DNA of 64,000 bases from Ktedonobacterales bacterium (GTDB taxonomy: Bacteria; Chloroflexota; Ktedonobacteria; Ktedonobacterales; Ktedonobacteraceae), in the NCBI GenBank assembly GCA_027451525.1, contig DAIDJF010000013.1:1-64000 (forward strand). The letters run 5' to 3'. Under the pieces are notes generated by a model. That model made no database searches. It saw only the letters and a list, made by a program, of their open reading frames with translations, and was not told the origin of the DNA. Of the stretch, positions 27,915-36,926 are shown in pieces (within the stretch, counting starts at the first letter, position 1; each line of letters starts with the position of its first letter). A program made the translations under genes and the position numbers.

Positions 27915-28211
27915 ATGCAAAACGATACGCTTGAAACGCTGCTATTACGTCACTATGGTGATGTTGCCCCTGCACCACACGGGCTAGAGGCGCAATTACA
28001 GGTGTCTCTGCAGCAGCAGGTATACGAGACGCAATTGCAGCAGCGTCAGCTCGCCCAGTTTGAGACGCGACGCTTTAGTCGGCGGCGTGCGGTCGCCCTC
28101 GTTGCCCTCGGAACGGCAGGTGTGGGTTTTCTTAGTGCGACGTTGGAAGGTTTACAGGTTTTGGAGGCCGCACTGGTCGGCCAGGATGTCAGTCAGAACG
28201 CGCTTCCCTAA
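27915..28211 (+). CDS. small membrane protein, possible anti-sigma factor
   Basis: The 98-residue product has a Gln/Arg-rich N-terminal half that could be cytoplasmic and helical (residues 1-55). A single hydrophobic segment follows (AVALVALGTAGVGFLSATL). It starts 20 bases after the ECF sigma gene, the usual place for an anti-sigma factor. The zinc anti-sigma motif (HxxxCxxC) is absent, so the assignment rests on context and topology only. Confidence 0.65.
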   Translation: MQNDTLETLLLRHYGDVAPAPHGLEAQLQVSLQQQVYETQLQQRQLAQFETRRFSRRRAVALVALGTAGVGFLSATLEGLQVLEAALVGQDVSQNALP

Positions 28212-28271
28212 CCGTTTATGTGCATAAATCATTCACTGTATTGATGTGTGAAATAAGAAAGGATACATATC

Positions 28272-28550
28272 ATGGTTCCAGGATTTCATGGACTCGATCT
28301 CGTCGTTATTCTCGTTATCGCACTCTTGATCTTTGGCCCTAAGAAACTGCCAGAGATGGGTTCCGCAATTGGCAAAAGCATTAAAGAATTTCGTAAGGGC
28401 ATGAATGAACTGACCGCTCCGAAGGAAGAAGAGCCAAAGGCTCCAACCGTCGCCAGCTACGAAGCTCTGGAGCGCGAAGTTGCCAGCCGCCGTGCTGCCG
28501 AGGCCGCACAGCCCGAAGTGAGCGTTGCCAGCGAAGAGAAGCGCGACTAG
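28272..28550 (+). CDS. tatA: Sec-independent translocase protein TatA
   Basis: A 92-residue pore-forming subunit of the twin-arginine translocase. One N-terminal membrane helix ([14 protein letters not shown]) runs into the invariant [10 protein letters not shown] hinge and an amphipathic helix ([15 protein letters not shown]), then a charged tail. tatC follows 33 bases downstream. No separate tatB is seen, as in many Gram-positive-type two-component Tat systems. Confidence 0.95.
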   Translation: MVPGFHGLDLVVILVIALLIFGPKKLPEMGSAIGKSIKEFRKGMNELTAPKEEEPKAPTVASYEALEREVASRRAAEAAQPEVSVASEEKRD

Positions 28551-28583
28551 CGATGGCGCGCGCCACGAATGCAGGGAGTAAGT

Positions 28584-29393
28584 ATGTCAACAAGTGACAT
28601 CGATAGGGAAGATCCCTTGCAGGCATTTCAGGGTCTCCTCGGTAGCTCTGGAAGCTCAGAGGGCGACGATGGCTCTGATATGTCGCTGGTGGATCATCTG
28701 GAAGAGCTGCGCTGGCGTATCTTCAAAGTACTGATTGCTGTAGCTATTGGTTCGGTTATCGCCTTTATCTTTAGAGATTACATTGTCCATTTTCTGGAAG
28801 CACCATTACCTGCGCAAGCAGACCAGCTTCCAGGTATCAAGAGTGGGCATCCGATTGTTACCGGCCTGGGAGAAGGCTTTACTGTCATGCTGCTCATCTC
28901 GCTGGCAGGTGGGATAGTCTTCTCTCTTCCGGTGCTGCTCTATCAGGCATGGGCTTTTATCGCGCCAGGATTGTATGACCACGAGAAGAAAAACGCTGTT
29001 CCATTCATCTTTGTGGGATTGGTGCTCTTCATCGCGGGCATTTCGCTCGGCTACATTGTATTGCGCTATCCGGTCGAATGGCTGGTCACGTTTGCCTCGA
29101 ATAGCTTTACGGAACTGGTCACAGCAAGCAGCTACTTTACGTTTGTCGCATTCTTCGTATTGGCCTTTGGTCTTGTTTTCGAGTTGCCGCTCGTCCTGAC
29201 CTTTATGGCCCAGGTCGGCTTGATTACGTCGCAAACGCTGATTAAAAAGCGTGCCACCTCGCACGTTGGCATGTGGGTCGCGGCAACGTTTCTGACCCCT
29301 GGCGCGGATATCTACAGCCCAGTTATTCTGGGTGTCGCCATGTCGTTCCTCTACGAACTGACGATCATCTTTATCCGCATCATCAAGAAATAA
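28584..29393 (+). CDS. tatC: Sec-independent translocase protein TatC
   Basis: The substrate-receptor subunit of the Tat system, with six membrane helices. The N-terminal MSLVDHLEELRWRIFK motif is diagnostic, as are the conserved Pro-rich FSLPVLLYQAWAFIAPGLY region and the C-terminal FLTPGADIYSP loop. An N-terminal extension of ~30 acidic and Ser-rich residues is slightly unusual. The ATG at 28584 has AGGGAG 6 bases upstream; the in-frame ATG at 28569 is less likely. Confidence 0.96.
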   Translation: MSTSDIDREDPLQAFQGLLGSSGSSEGDDGSDMSLVDHLEELRWRIFKVLIAVAIGSVIAFIFRDYIVHFLEAPLPAQADQLPGIKSGHPIVTGLGEGFTVMLLISLAGGIVFSLPVLLYQAWAFIAPGLYDHEKKNAVPFIFVGLVLFIAGISLGYIVLRYPVEWLVTFASNSFTELVTASSYFTFVAFFVLAFGLVFELPLVLTFMAQVGLITSQTLIKKRATSHVGMWVAATFLTPGADIYSPVILGVAMSFLYELTIIFIRIIKK

Positions 29394-29397
29394 CCGT

Positions 29398-29423
29398 AAG
29401 GGGCGTGTTCAAGCACGCCCCTT
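29398..29423. terminator. bidirectional terminator between tatC and the MFS gene
   Basis: Perfect 10-bp stem AAGGGGCGTG / CACGCCCCTT with a 6-base loop, filling the 30-base gap between convergent stop codons. Confidence 0.8.
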
Positions 29424-30764
29424 CTATGTATCCTCACGACTAAAACGTGCCCAGAGAAGCACAGTTGAAAGCACGTAGAACACGGCCCCAATAATGAAAA
29501 CGGGGGCGTAGCTGAAATGGGCGATAAGTACACCACCGAGGGGCGTAGTGATCGCTCCTGTGCCTTGTGAGACCGCTTGATAGGTGCTATTTGCCAGTCC
29601 GCGCCGTTGTTCTGGTATCGCCTCCATTGAGTAGACTTGAAAGATGCCCATGGCCATATCCATTGTGCCTTGACGGAACAGATAAAGCAGAGCCGCGAGT
29701 GGCAGAAAACTCGTCAGACCAATCGTGAGTAAAAGCGGGATGCTTAACAAGCGCGTCACGCTGATGGTGTTGATCTTGCCGATGCGCATGGCGAGCAATG
29801 GAGCAAGCAGCGTCAAAAGGGCATTGAGCGCGTTTGCGCCGCCATCAATCAGGCCAAAGAGGGCGGGTGAGGCTTTAAGATGTTCAACAAAATAGAGATT
29901 GAAATAGGGGATAAATAGTCCCGCTCCCAGGCCGATCAAAACCTGGACCAGGACTAGTACGAAGAATGGGCTATTGAGCCAGACCCGCACTGGTGTGTGA
30001 TGTATCTGCTTGCGCCAGTAGGTGATTTGCACGAGCAGATTGCGCAATGACTGGCGTGTTGAGATTGTGAAGTTCTTCCCTTGCTCTGCTTGCCTTTGGT
30101 GCGTGGGGCGATCATCGCTCAACATAAACACGGGGATCAGACTAGGGATTGCGAGGATGCCCGCGAAGAGCAACGCAAGCTGAAATGAACGCGGCGTTGC
30201 CTCTTGTGCCAGCAGCCAGTGAACAGGGGGCGGGAGCGGCATCATCAGCCAGGGAACACTGCGCAACCATCCTGGCAGACTTCCACCCAATACTTCGCCC
30301 AGCACCGTTGTGCCCAGACTGACGACGATATTAAAGCTAAAGAGGTGTGGACGCTCTGCCGAGCTACTGTTCTGTGTCAGATAAGGCGCGTTCACGACGA
30401 GTAAGAAGGCGGCGGCGATACCCGCGATAAAGCCACTAATCAATAAGGGAACGGGCTGGCGAAAGAGAATTTGCGCGGCGCCGATGACGCCAATCGCCAG
30501 ATTTGACCAGATTTGTACTAGCTTGCCACCGTAGCGATCAATGCAGAAACCAGCCGGAAAGATGGCAAGTCCTGCTCCTAATGTGGTGGAGAAAAGCACC
30601 AGCCCGATAAAGTCAGTATTATACCCTAATGAAGCTAGATAGAGATTATAGAGTACCAGCAGAATGCCAATCGTGATTCCACTGAGGGCATTGCTGATCA
30701 GATAGAGTCGGGCGTTACGTTGAAAACGCCCGAACTCATGCATATAGTTAACGAGAAGAGACAT
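29424..30764 (-). CDS. major facilitator superfamily transporter
   Basis: A 446-residue integral membrane protein with about 12 hydrophobic segments. The conserved MFS loop after helix 2 appears as PAGFCIDRYGGKLV (DRxGxK-type). A long central loop separates the two halves (ML..DDRPTHQRQAEQGKNF). The substrate is not predictable. The ATG at 30764 overlaps the 3' end of the upstream gene by 17 bases, indicating an operon with the two small membrane proteins. Frames extending to 30803 are less likely. Confidence 0.88.
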   Translation of the reverse strand: MSLLVNYMHEFGRFQRNARLYLISNALSGITIGILLVLYNLYLASLGYNTDFIGLVLFSTTLGAGLAIFPAGFCIDRYGGKLVQIWSNLAIGVIGAAQILFRQPVPLLISGFIAGIAAAFLLVVNAPYLTQNSSSAERPHLFSFNIVVSLGTTVLGEVLGGSLPGWLRSVPWLMMPLPPPVHWLLAQEATPRSFQLALLFAGILAIPSLIPVFMLSDDRPTHQRQAEQGKNFTISTRQSLRNLLVQITYWRKQIHHTPVRVWLNSPFFVLVLVQVLIGLGAGLFIPYFNLYFVEHLKASPALFGLIDGGANALNALLTLLAPLLAMRIGKINTISVTRLLSIPLLLTIGLTSFLPLAALLYLFRQGTMDMAMGIFQVYSMEAIPEQRRGLANSTYQAVSQGTGAITTPLGGVLIAHFSYAPVFIIGAVFYVLSTVLLWARFSREDT

Positions 30765-31329
30765 TGCTGCGCTGTATGGCTGATGCCGCTGGTTCACGCC
30801 CATTAGTTTTTGGTAAAGGAGTGAGCGGGAATTTTGGCATCTGTTCTTTTACTGCTTCAGATGTTGTAGGTGGATTGCTCGTCAAATTCTCTGCAACCTT
30901 TGCCACGTCTGGCTGTTTGAGGCCGGGCAGAAAGAACGCCTGTGCAATGGTTTGGACTTGCAATGTACGTGCCCGAAATTCGATAGCATATCCCACTACG
31001 CGGTCGCTTAGTTCGTCTACCTGATGATCAATTGTTTTGAGACGCTCTGGCCCCTGCGCAATCGTGCGAATAATTTGATTCTCGTTCTCACTTGCTGGCA
31101 CACCGCGTTGAATGGCCTCAGTGGTCTTGTTTACCGTGTCAACAGTCGGGCGCAGTAGTTTGATGAGATCCGCTTGCTTGTTGACCCAGCGAAAAAGGAG
31201 CACGCTCACAATACCGAGGGCGAGGATCAGGATAATCAAAAGGACTGCGTAGAAGCAAATGATGATGGCTGCAATTGGCCCAGCACTGCTAAGAAATGGT
31301 GTATCTGTTGCCTGTGCAAGATAGGCCAT
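30748..31329 (-). CDS. membrane-anchored protein of unknown function
   Basis: The 193-residue product has one strong N-terminal membrane segment (AAIIICFYAVLLIILILALGIVSVLLF), a helical middle (about residues 50-130) and a Pro/Thr-rich tail. The architecture resembles DUF948-like or apolipoprotein-like helical membrane proteins, but I do not assign a family. Its start codon overlaps the stop of the preceding gene (TAATG). Confidence 0.6.
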   Translation of the reverse strand: MAYLAQATDTPFLSSAGPIAAIIICFYAVLLIILILALGIVSVLLFRWVNKQADLIKLLRPTVDTVNKTTEAIQRGVPASENENQIIRTIAQGPERLKTIDHQVDELSDRVVGYAIEFRARTLQVQTIAQAFFLPGLKQPDVAKVAENLTSNPPTTSEAVKEQMPKFPLTPLPKTNGREPAASAIQRSNVSSR

Positions 31330-31805
31330 TATTCACCTCCTGCTCCTGATAATGCCTCTTTTTGCTGCTGACGACGCTGCTCCGAACGGCTGCGCGTCAT
31401 ACCCTTACCTAAAAACGTGCGCATCATTTGCTGTCCGGCGACAACCGCCGCCGCCGCTCGTACGCTTGGCACAACCGCCAGTTCGCTCGTGAGTTTAGTC
31501 GCCGTGCCCAGTGTCGAGACTGTATGTCCCGCCGTCTGTGCTGTATCTTTGACGATGCTGATCGTCTCCTGCACCGACTCCAAGAGTGGTTTCATCTCGT
31601 CGCGGATCGTCGTGATGGTACGCACGAGTAGATAGATGGAGAAGACCTGTAAGCCGGTTGCTACGACGAGTAGCAAGGCTAGCAGGATTAAGAAAATGTA
31701 TAGAACATTGAGCAACCAGCCGAAAATGGTTGCAAAGACAAGACCAACGATGATAAGTACCAGCACAACGCCAGCAATTATCAGATAGGGTATAGCGGCC
31801 TTCAT
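31329..31805 (-). CDS. small membrane protein of unknown function
   Basis: About 158 residues with two adjacent N-terminal membrane segments (AIPYLIIAGVVLVLIIVGLV and VLYIFLILLALLLVVATGL), then a helical region and a basic C-terminus (RSRSEQRRQQQKE). The ATG at 31805 is 8 bases after GGAGG. It is the first gene of a three-gene operon ending with the MFS transporter. Function is unknown. Confidence 0.65.
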   Translation of the reverse strand: MKAAIPYLIIAGVVLVLIIVGLVFATIFGWLLNVLYIFLILLALLLVVATGLQVFSIYLLVRTITTIRDEMKPLLESVQETISIVKDTAQTAGHTVSTLGTATKLTSELAVVPSVRAAAAVVAGQQMMRTFLGKGMTRSRSEQRRQQQKEALSGAGGE

Positions 31806-32154
31806 ACACATGCCTCCTCATATAATTTTGATTGAATGCTGTTTTATTATAGCGCACAAGCCGTATGATTTGCAGACTGCAATATGTGCCACACTCATAT
31901 TCTTCTTATAACACGCTCCGTATGCCACTGGTGAGTACAGCATGGGAAGAAAAGCTCTTCTTTGCACTGCTTGCCATTAACTCAGAAACCTGAAAAAGAG
32001 CTAAGAGCTTACTGAGACTTTTGTTTTTGCCCTATCAATCTGGCTGTTTTTGCATCCTGCACTTAATGTCAGCCGTTACAAATGTAAATAGTATCGTATG
32101 CTAACCTACGCAGTGAAAACATCTGAAATACATGTTTGTCAGAAGGAGATTTCT
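31806..32154. other. divergent intergenic region, no gene seen
   Basis: 349 bases between divergent membrane-protein genes. A short GAAAAGCTCTTC palindrome is present near 31950. Otherwise nothing recognisable; promoters for both directions are expected here. Confidence 0.4.
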
Positions 32155-32508
32155 ATGCCGGTTCTACATACAATTTTTGCTGATACGGTGATTTTAACAC
32201 TCGGCATTTTTGGACATCATTTTGTACTGACGCTCAGCCAACTCATCTACTGGTTAATCGCTGCCCTCGTTGGTCTGATCGCGGAATTTATCGTCGGCTG
32301 GCGTGTGCCATTAGGCATTATCGGCGGCTTTGCTGCTGCCCTTATCGGTATCTGGCTCTTAACTGATGTGGTGCAGTTGACCATTCCAGGCGATCCCACT
32401 CTCTATGGTGTACCTCTACTCAAGACGCTGATCGGGGCCATTCTCTTTGTCGCCCTGTGGCATCTGCTCACCTACCGTTCCTGGGGAGCACGTCGCGCTG
32501 CCGCATAG
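32155..32508 (+). CDS. GlsB/YeaQ/YmgE-type small membrane protein (paralogue 1)
   Basis: A 117-residue protein with about three membrane helices (YWLIAALVGLIAEFIVGWRVPLG, with the Gly-rich family core, and TLIGAILFVALWHLLTY). The family, often called transglycosylase-associated, has no proven function. The ATG at 32155 has AGAAGGAG upstream. A closely similar paralogue lies 350 bases downstream. Confidence 0.78.
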   Translation: MPVLHTIFADTVILTLGIFGHHFVLTLSQLIYWLIAALVGLIAEFIVGWRVPLGIIGGFAAALIGIWLLTDVVQLTIPGDPTLYGVPLLKTLIGAILFVALWHLLTYRSWGARRAAA

Positions 32509-32528
32509 CTAGTTATACTCCCGCCAGC

Positions 32529-32572
32529 AAGCCGTATGACATGCATCGCCATTGATGTGTGCCATACGGCTT
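32529..32572 (+). terminator. terminator after GlsB-like gene 1
   Basis: Stem AAGCCGTATG / CATACGGCTT with further inner pairing, followed by TTCTGTTTG, 20 bases past the stop codon. Confidence 0.7.
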
Positions 32573-32859
32573 TCTGTTTGATAATCTACTATCGAAGGTT
32601 GGATGGGAATTGCTCACATAGCATAAATGTTGTACTATTATGGCCGAGTAGCAATAATCGCCAGCCTCTTCGTTTGAACGTGCGCAGTCCTGCTCGTTTA
32701 TAGCAATAGACGGAAGTGCGCGCAAGGGAACGTGGGCAGGGTCTATGGACATGGACAGATTGAGCGATCAAAAAAACCTTGGGTGGCACGTTTTCTTTAC
32801 ATGACGATCAATCGATACTCTGCTACTAGATTATTAAGAACGCGGAGAAGGAGACAGTT
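32573..32859. other. intergenic region between the two GlsB-like genes
   Basis: No reading frame or repeat stands out over ~290 bases; it should hold the promoter of the second paralogue. Confidence 0.4.
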
Positions 32860-33258
32860 ATGCTTGCTTTACCCATTTTTGCATGGCTTGCCGATACGCC
32901 TGTGATGACTATTCCATCCTTGCATCTGACGATCACATCCAGTATGATCATCTACCTGATTATTGCTGCTATTGTGGGCCTGCTGGCGGAATTTCTGGTC
33001 GGTTGGCGACTACCCTTTGGTTTTGTCGGTGCGATTATCGCGGCTCTGATTGGTATCTGGCTTTTAACAAGCGTGATACAGGTCAGTATCCCTGGGGATT
33101 TCACTATCGCCGGTCAGCCGATTCCGCTGATCAAGGCACTGTTAGGCGCAATCGTGGTGGTCGCTCTCTGGCATTTACTGACCTTTCCTTCCTGGCGGCG
33201 GCGGCACCGCTATTATCGTGGCTATCGGCGGGAGCGGGAGTATCGCGAGCGGTATTAG
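32860..33258 (+). CDS. GlsB/YeaQ/YmgE-type small membrane protein (paralogue 2)
   Basis: A 132-residue paralogue of the product at 32155, with the same core (IVGLLAEFLVGWRLPFGFVG, GIWLLTSVIQVSIPGD and VVALWHLLTF). It adds a strongly basic Arg/Tyr-rich tail (RRHRYYRGYRRERE). A GAGAAGGAG ribosome binding site precedes the ATG. The pair probably arose by tandem duplication; each copy has its own terminator. Confidence 0.78.
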   Translation: MLALPIFAWLADTPVMTIPSLHLTITSSMIIYLIIAAIVGLLAEFLVGWRLPFGFVGAIIAALIGIWLLTSVIQVSIPGDFTIAGQPIPLIKALLGAIVVVALWHLLTFPSWRRRHRYYRGYRREREYRERY

Positions 33259-33299
33259 CACGTTAGCATATAGCATATATTCGAGAACTACACCGAAAA

Positions 33300-33339
33300 G
33301 GTGCGTGGTTATGGTATCTCCTAACCGCGCACTCTTTTT
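33300..33339 (+). terminator. terminator after GlsB-like gene 2
   Basis: GGTGCGTGGTTA pairs with TAACCGCGCAC and is followed by TCTTTTT. Confidence 0.78.
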
Positions 33340-33374
33340 GTGCATAAATCTCGCGTAGAAAGATGGAATGATCC

Positions 33375-34016
33375 ATGGAACCAACATTTATTATCAGTGC
33401 TTTTGTCACGTTTTTTACGATCATCGATCCCGTTGGGCTGGCCCCTGTCGTGGTTGGTCTGACCGCGAATCTGAATGAGAGCCAGCGTAAGGTGATTGTG
33501 ACGCGGGCAACTGTTATCAGTGCCATTATCATCGCTTTTTTTGCGCTCGTAGGACGTTTTCTGCTAGACCGTCTCGGCATCCAGTTGTATGCCTTCGATA
33601 TGGCGGGTGGCGCACTGCTCTTCCTCGTCGCGGTTGATATGCTCTTTGGGCGGCCCTCCGGTGCGCGTGAGACGCAGACTGAGGCTGATGAGGCGATGAC
33701 GCGCGAGGATATTAGCATCTTCCCGCTGGCTATTCCCATGATTGCCGGTCCCGGCACGATTGCAACGACGATCCTCTACGTGGATATTGCAACTCCGCAC
33801 CCACTGGATTTATTAGCGGTCGTGGCTGCAATTGCCAGTGCCTTGCTGACCGCCTGGATTGTGATGCGTAGCAGCCTCTATCTCGTGCGTCTCTTTGGAC
33901 GAACTGGTATTATGGTGCTGTCACGCATTCTCGGTATTCTGCTTGCAGCCCTGGCCTTGCAGTTTATCTTAAATGGCATTATGCTGTTTTTGCACAGCAG
34001 TGGATTAGTCAAATAA
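33375..34016 (+). CDS. MarC family membrane protein
   Basis: A 213-residue protein with about six membrane segments. Family marks are FFTIIDPVGLAPVVVGL near the N-terminus, the mid-protein PLAIPMIAGPGTIATTI and the C-terminal RILGILLAALALQFILNGI. MarC was once linked to multiple antibiotic resistance but has no proven transport role. ATG at 33375. Confidence 0.9.
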   Translation: MEPTFIISAFVTFFTIIDPVGLAPVVVGLTANLNESQRKVIVTRATVISAIIIAFFALVGRFLLDRLGIQLYAFDMAGGALLFLVAVDMLFGRPSGARETQTEADEAMTREDISIFPLAIPMIAGPGTIATTILYVDIATPHPLDLLAVVAAIASALLTAWIVMRSSLYLVRLFGRTGIMVLSRILGILLAALALQFILNGIMLFLHSSGLVK

Positions 34017-34120
34017 TCCTATTGCCTGCCAGAAAGAGCCTGCATGGATACGGCAAACCGTCTGTGTAAGCCCATGTTTTGCTACATTTTAAGGCTTAAA
34101 ACGTATATACATACAAGCGT

Positions 34121-35059
34121 ATGCAAGCAACGTGCGTAGCAATCAGTATTGTTCCTGGCAACAGAAGGGTGGATCATATCTATCAGGCGGACAAAACGAG
34201 CCTCCAACGGAACCATTTGCGCATAAGCTACCAGATGGCATTGTCCCGCTATCGCTCGCTGGTGGGGTTAGAGCGCATCTCGTGGGTGACATGGGGTATT
34301 ACCATCGTGACAGTCGCTATCTGGTGCTTTACAGCCTCTCAGGCGGCTGTCGGGGCCGGAGCACATACGCTCCTTGCAATTATCACGGATATCGCGCAGA
34401 ATGCGATTACCGTGCAAGATAAAGATAATAATGCGCTTGCTGATGTGTTACTGACCTATGGTGCAAAAGATAATGGCTTGATCTTGCAAGGGCAGTATTG
34501 GCGCTTTGTGATGCCTATCTTTTTGCATGTCAACCTGCTGCATGTCGGCTTGAATATGCTGAACTTTGTAGTGCTCGGTGTTTTTTTAGAGCGTCTGTTA
34601 GGGCACGCACGTTTATTGCTGATCTATCTAATCACTGGTATTATTAGCATTATTACAAGTTGTATCTTTACACCTCAGGATATCAGCGTAGGTGCGTCAG
34701 GAGCAATTTTCGGTCTGGTGGGAGCATACTGTATGTTTGTATTGCTTCATCGCCATGCATTTAGAAATGGTGGTGTTCCAGCTCTGCTCTGGCTCGTCTT
34801 TATTATAGGACTCAATTTAGGAATAGGGCTGTTTATTCCGAACGTGGATAACTATGCGCATATAGGTGGTCTGCTCGCGGGTTTCCTTTTAGGGTGGTGG
34901 TTTACTCCACTCTATAAACCTGCGCTCTCTCCCTCTAGTGCTGAAGATACGGCGTTTGTTGATATGCATAGTCTTGCACGTCGCTGGCCTCTGGCCCTTG
35001 TTACGGTCGTGGGGACGTTCGTCCTCGCGGCCTGCGTTGTACACTACATGGGAAGGTAA
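34121..35059 (+). CDS. rhomboid family intramembrane serine protease
   Basis: Cleaves membrane-spanning substrates within the bilayer. The catalytic Ser is in GASGAIFGLVGAY and the His in NYAHIGGLLAGF. The upstream HVGLNMLNF helix carries the conserved HxxxN. About six or seven membrane segments start near residue 55. The first ~38 residues look weak, and an ATG at 34235 is an alternative start. The gene is followed at once by a second rhomboid gene (5 bases between), so the two are probably co-transcribed. Confidence 0.88.
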   Translation: MQATCVAISIVPGNRRVDHIYQADKTSLQRNHLRISYQMALSRYRSLVGLERISWVTWGITIVTVAIWCFTASQAAVGAGAHTLLAIITDIAQNAITVQDKDNNALADVLLTYGAKDNGLILQGQYWRFVMPIFLHVNLLHVGLNMLNFVVLGVFLERLLGHARLLLIYLITGIISIITSCIFTPQDISVGASGAIFGLVGAYCMFVLLHRHAFRNGGVPALLWLVFIIGLNLGIGLFIPNVDNYAHIGGLLAGFLLGWWFTPLYKPALSPSSAEDTAFVDMHSLARRWPLALVTVVGTFVLAACVVHYMGR

Positions 35060-35064
35060 GAGTT

Positions 35065-36306
35065 GTGGAAGCACAGACTGAGATACAGACATACCTGGAG
35101 CGTGGCAAAGATGCTCTGGCTCAGGGACAGGCTCGTGACGCCGCGATAGCCTATGCGCACGCGGCACAGATCGAACCTGATAACCCAATGGTTCACCTGG
35201 GGCTAGCGGAGGCCAATCTCGCACTGGGTAATTATGACATCACACGCATCGCGTCTAAGCGCGTGCAAGAGCTTCAACCCGCTGGCGGACCAGAAGGGAT
35301 GACCGCGCAGGCTCTGCTCGATCTGCTCAGCCGCCGCTATGACCGCGCGTTAGAGTTTATCGACAAGGCAATCGCTATGGAGCCGGGCGTGGCCTATATG
35401 CATGCCTTGCGCTCATTCCTGCTGCGCGCTCTGGGGCAGGACTATGATGCAAATCTGGCGCGCGCGCGTTCTAGCCGCCTTGCCTATGGGGCGCGTTTCG
35501 AGAATTGTTTCCCGCAGCTAGAGCCGCCGCCTGTATCCGGCTATAGTGCTGTTGCACCTGCTCCAACCCTGGGTCAAGGCGAAGAACGCAAGACTACTGC
35601 GGAGAGCGGCACGGTTCCTGCTCCTGATGTCCCCAAAACACGTGAAGCGGAGCAAAGTTGGTCGCCGCCCAATCAGATGCAACGCCAGATGATTCGCACG
35701 CGCTTCGTGATGAGTCGTTACCCCAACCTGGTGACATATACCATTGTCGGTATCAATGCGCTCATCTATCTCATCATGGTGGTGATGAGTCGCAGTCTGG
35801 ATATCAATATTGATGTGCTGGTGAATATGGGGGCACAGGTCAATCTGTTGGTTGCGCAAGGACAGTTCTGGCGTATCTTTACCGCTATGTTCCTGCACTT
35901 CAGCATTTTCCATATCGGCCTAAATATGCTCTCGCTCTTCTTTATCGGCAGTGCTATCGAAGTGTTTTATGGCAAATGGCGGTATCTGGTGATCTATCTG
36001 GGGTCAGGCATAGTGGGTGGCATCTTAACCTACTTCTTGAGTTCGCCGGATACCGTTGCTGCTGGGGCTTCTGGGGCAATCTTTGGCGTCTTTGGTGCGC
36101 TAGGTGTCTTCTATGTGGTAAATTGGCGCGCGCTCGGCTCGTATGGACGCGGCGCGATTGGTAACTGGGTCTTCTGGCTGGGCCTCAATATCGTCTTTGG
36201 CTTGTCAGACCCCAGCATCGGCCTCACGGACCACCTGGGTGGCCTCGTCGCGGGTATGCTGATCGCGTTTCTGCTCATCCCGCGCCTGGGACAGCGGCGT
36301 GTATAA
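35065..36306 (+). CDS. rhomboid protease with N-terminal TPR domain
   Basis: The 413-residue product fuses a soluble N-terminal region (about residues 1-150) with TPR repeats (ALAQGQARDAAIAYAHAAQI, MVHLGLAEANLALGNYD, LSRRYDRALEFIDKAIAM) to a C-terminal rhomboid domain. Catalytic residues are Ser in GASGAIFGVFG and His in TDHLGGLVAGM, with HIGLNMLSL upstream. The TPRs may select substrates or partners on the cytoplasmic side. GTG start. Confidence 0.9.
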   Translation: MEAQTEIQTYLERGKDALAQGQARDAAIAYAHAAQIEPDNPMVHLGLAEANLALGNYDITRIASKRVQELQPAGGPEGMTAQALLDLLSRRYDRALEFIDKAIAMEPGVAYMHALRSFLLRALGQDYDANLARARSSRLAYGARFENCFPQLEPPPVSGYSAVAPAPTLGQGEERKTTAESGTVPAPDVPKTREAEQSWSPPNQMQRQMIRTRFVMSRYPNLVTYTIVGINALIYLIMVVMSRSLDINIDVLVNMGAQVNLLVAQGQFWRIFTAMFLHFSIFHIGLNMLSLFFIGSAIEVFYGKWRYLVIYLGSGIVGGILTYFLSSPDTVAAGASGAIFGVFGALGVFYVVNWRALGSYGRGAIGNWVFWLGLNIVFGLSDPSIGLTDHLGGLVAGMLIAFLLIPRLGQRRV

Positions 36307-36321
36307 GCTCTAGGTGGTGTG

Positions 36322-36373
36322 AAAAAAGGCATGGGGCACAAAAACCTGTTATAGTGTGTGTCCTATGCCTTTT
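36322..36373 (+). terminator. terminator after the rhomboid pair
   Basis: AAAAGGCATGGG and TCCTATGCCTTTT form a stem with a long loop just past the stop codon, followed by TTTTC. Confidence 0.6.
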
Positions 36374-36926
36374 CTGCTGGAATAGAAGATGTATTGGAAT
36401 ACTTTGAAGCAAAATGACATATTGATGTTTGCTTGTTGTAGTGCTCTGTACACTGAAGATATGGAAGTCGAGCATGCAATCTCGCTGTGACCCGGCTGAG
36501 TCACAATGATCCTATCCATGCCCTTTACCCCCCTGCTCGACTTCCTCATATTTTCCCCTTTTTACGTAAGGCCATTCCATGTCCTTACTTTGCGCAAAAA
36601 AATGAGAGCTTCCTCTGATGTATTTGATCTATGTATGCGATATACTTTCATCATCGCTGGAAAAGTAGTCAGCAAATTTGGCGTATAAAAAGTGATAATC
36701 GAGCTACTCATTAAGAGGAATATTCCATGCGTTATGACAATAGCTAAGTAATGCGGTCTTGTGCGTATTGACTGTGGTGAGTGCGATGTACAGTTCATTT
36801 ACCCAACGCTTTTTTGGTAGGTGACATTCTGTCGAGCGTGATAGTGAGATCACCTTAACCCACAGAAACTATTTCACTCGTTCTCGTTTTCTGTAAAGCA
36901 GAAACATAGAAAGATGGAAGTGTATA
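36374..36926. other. intergenic region upstream of cas6, no CRISPR repeats seen
   Basis: About 550 AT-rich bases. I looked for regularly spaced direct repeats on both strands and found none. A small TTTCTG...CAGAAA hairpin lies near 36886-36906, just before cas6. No protein gene is convincing. Confidence 0.45.
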
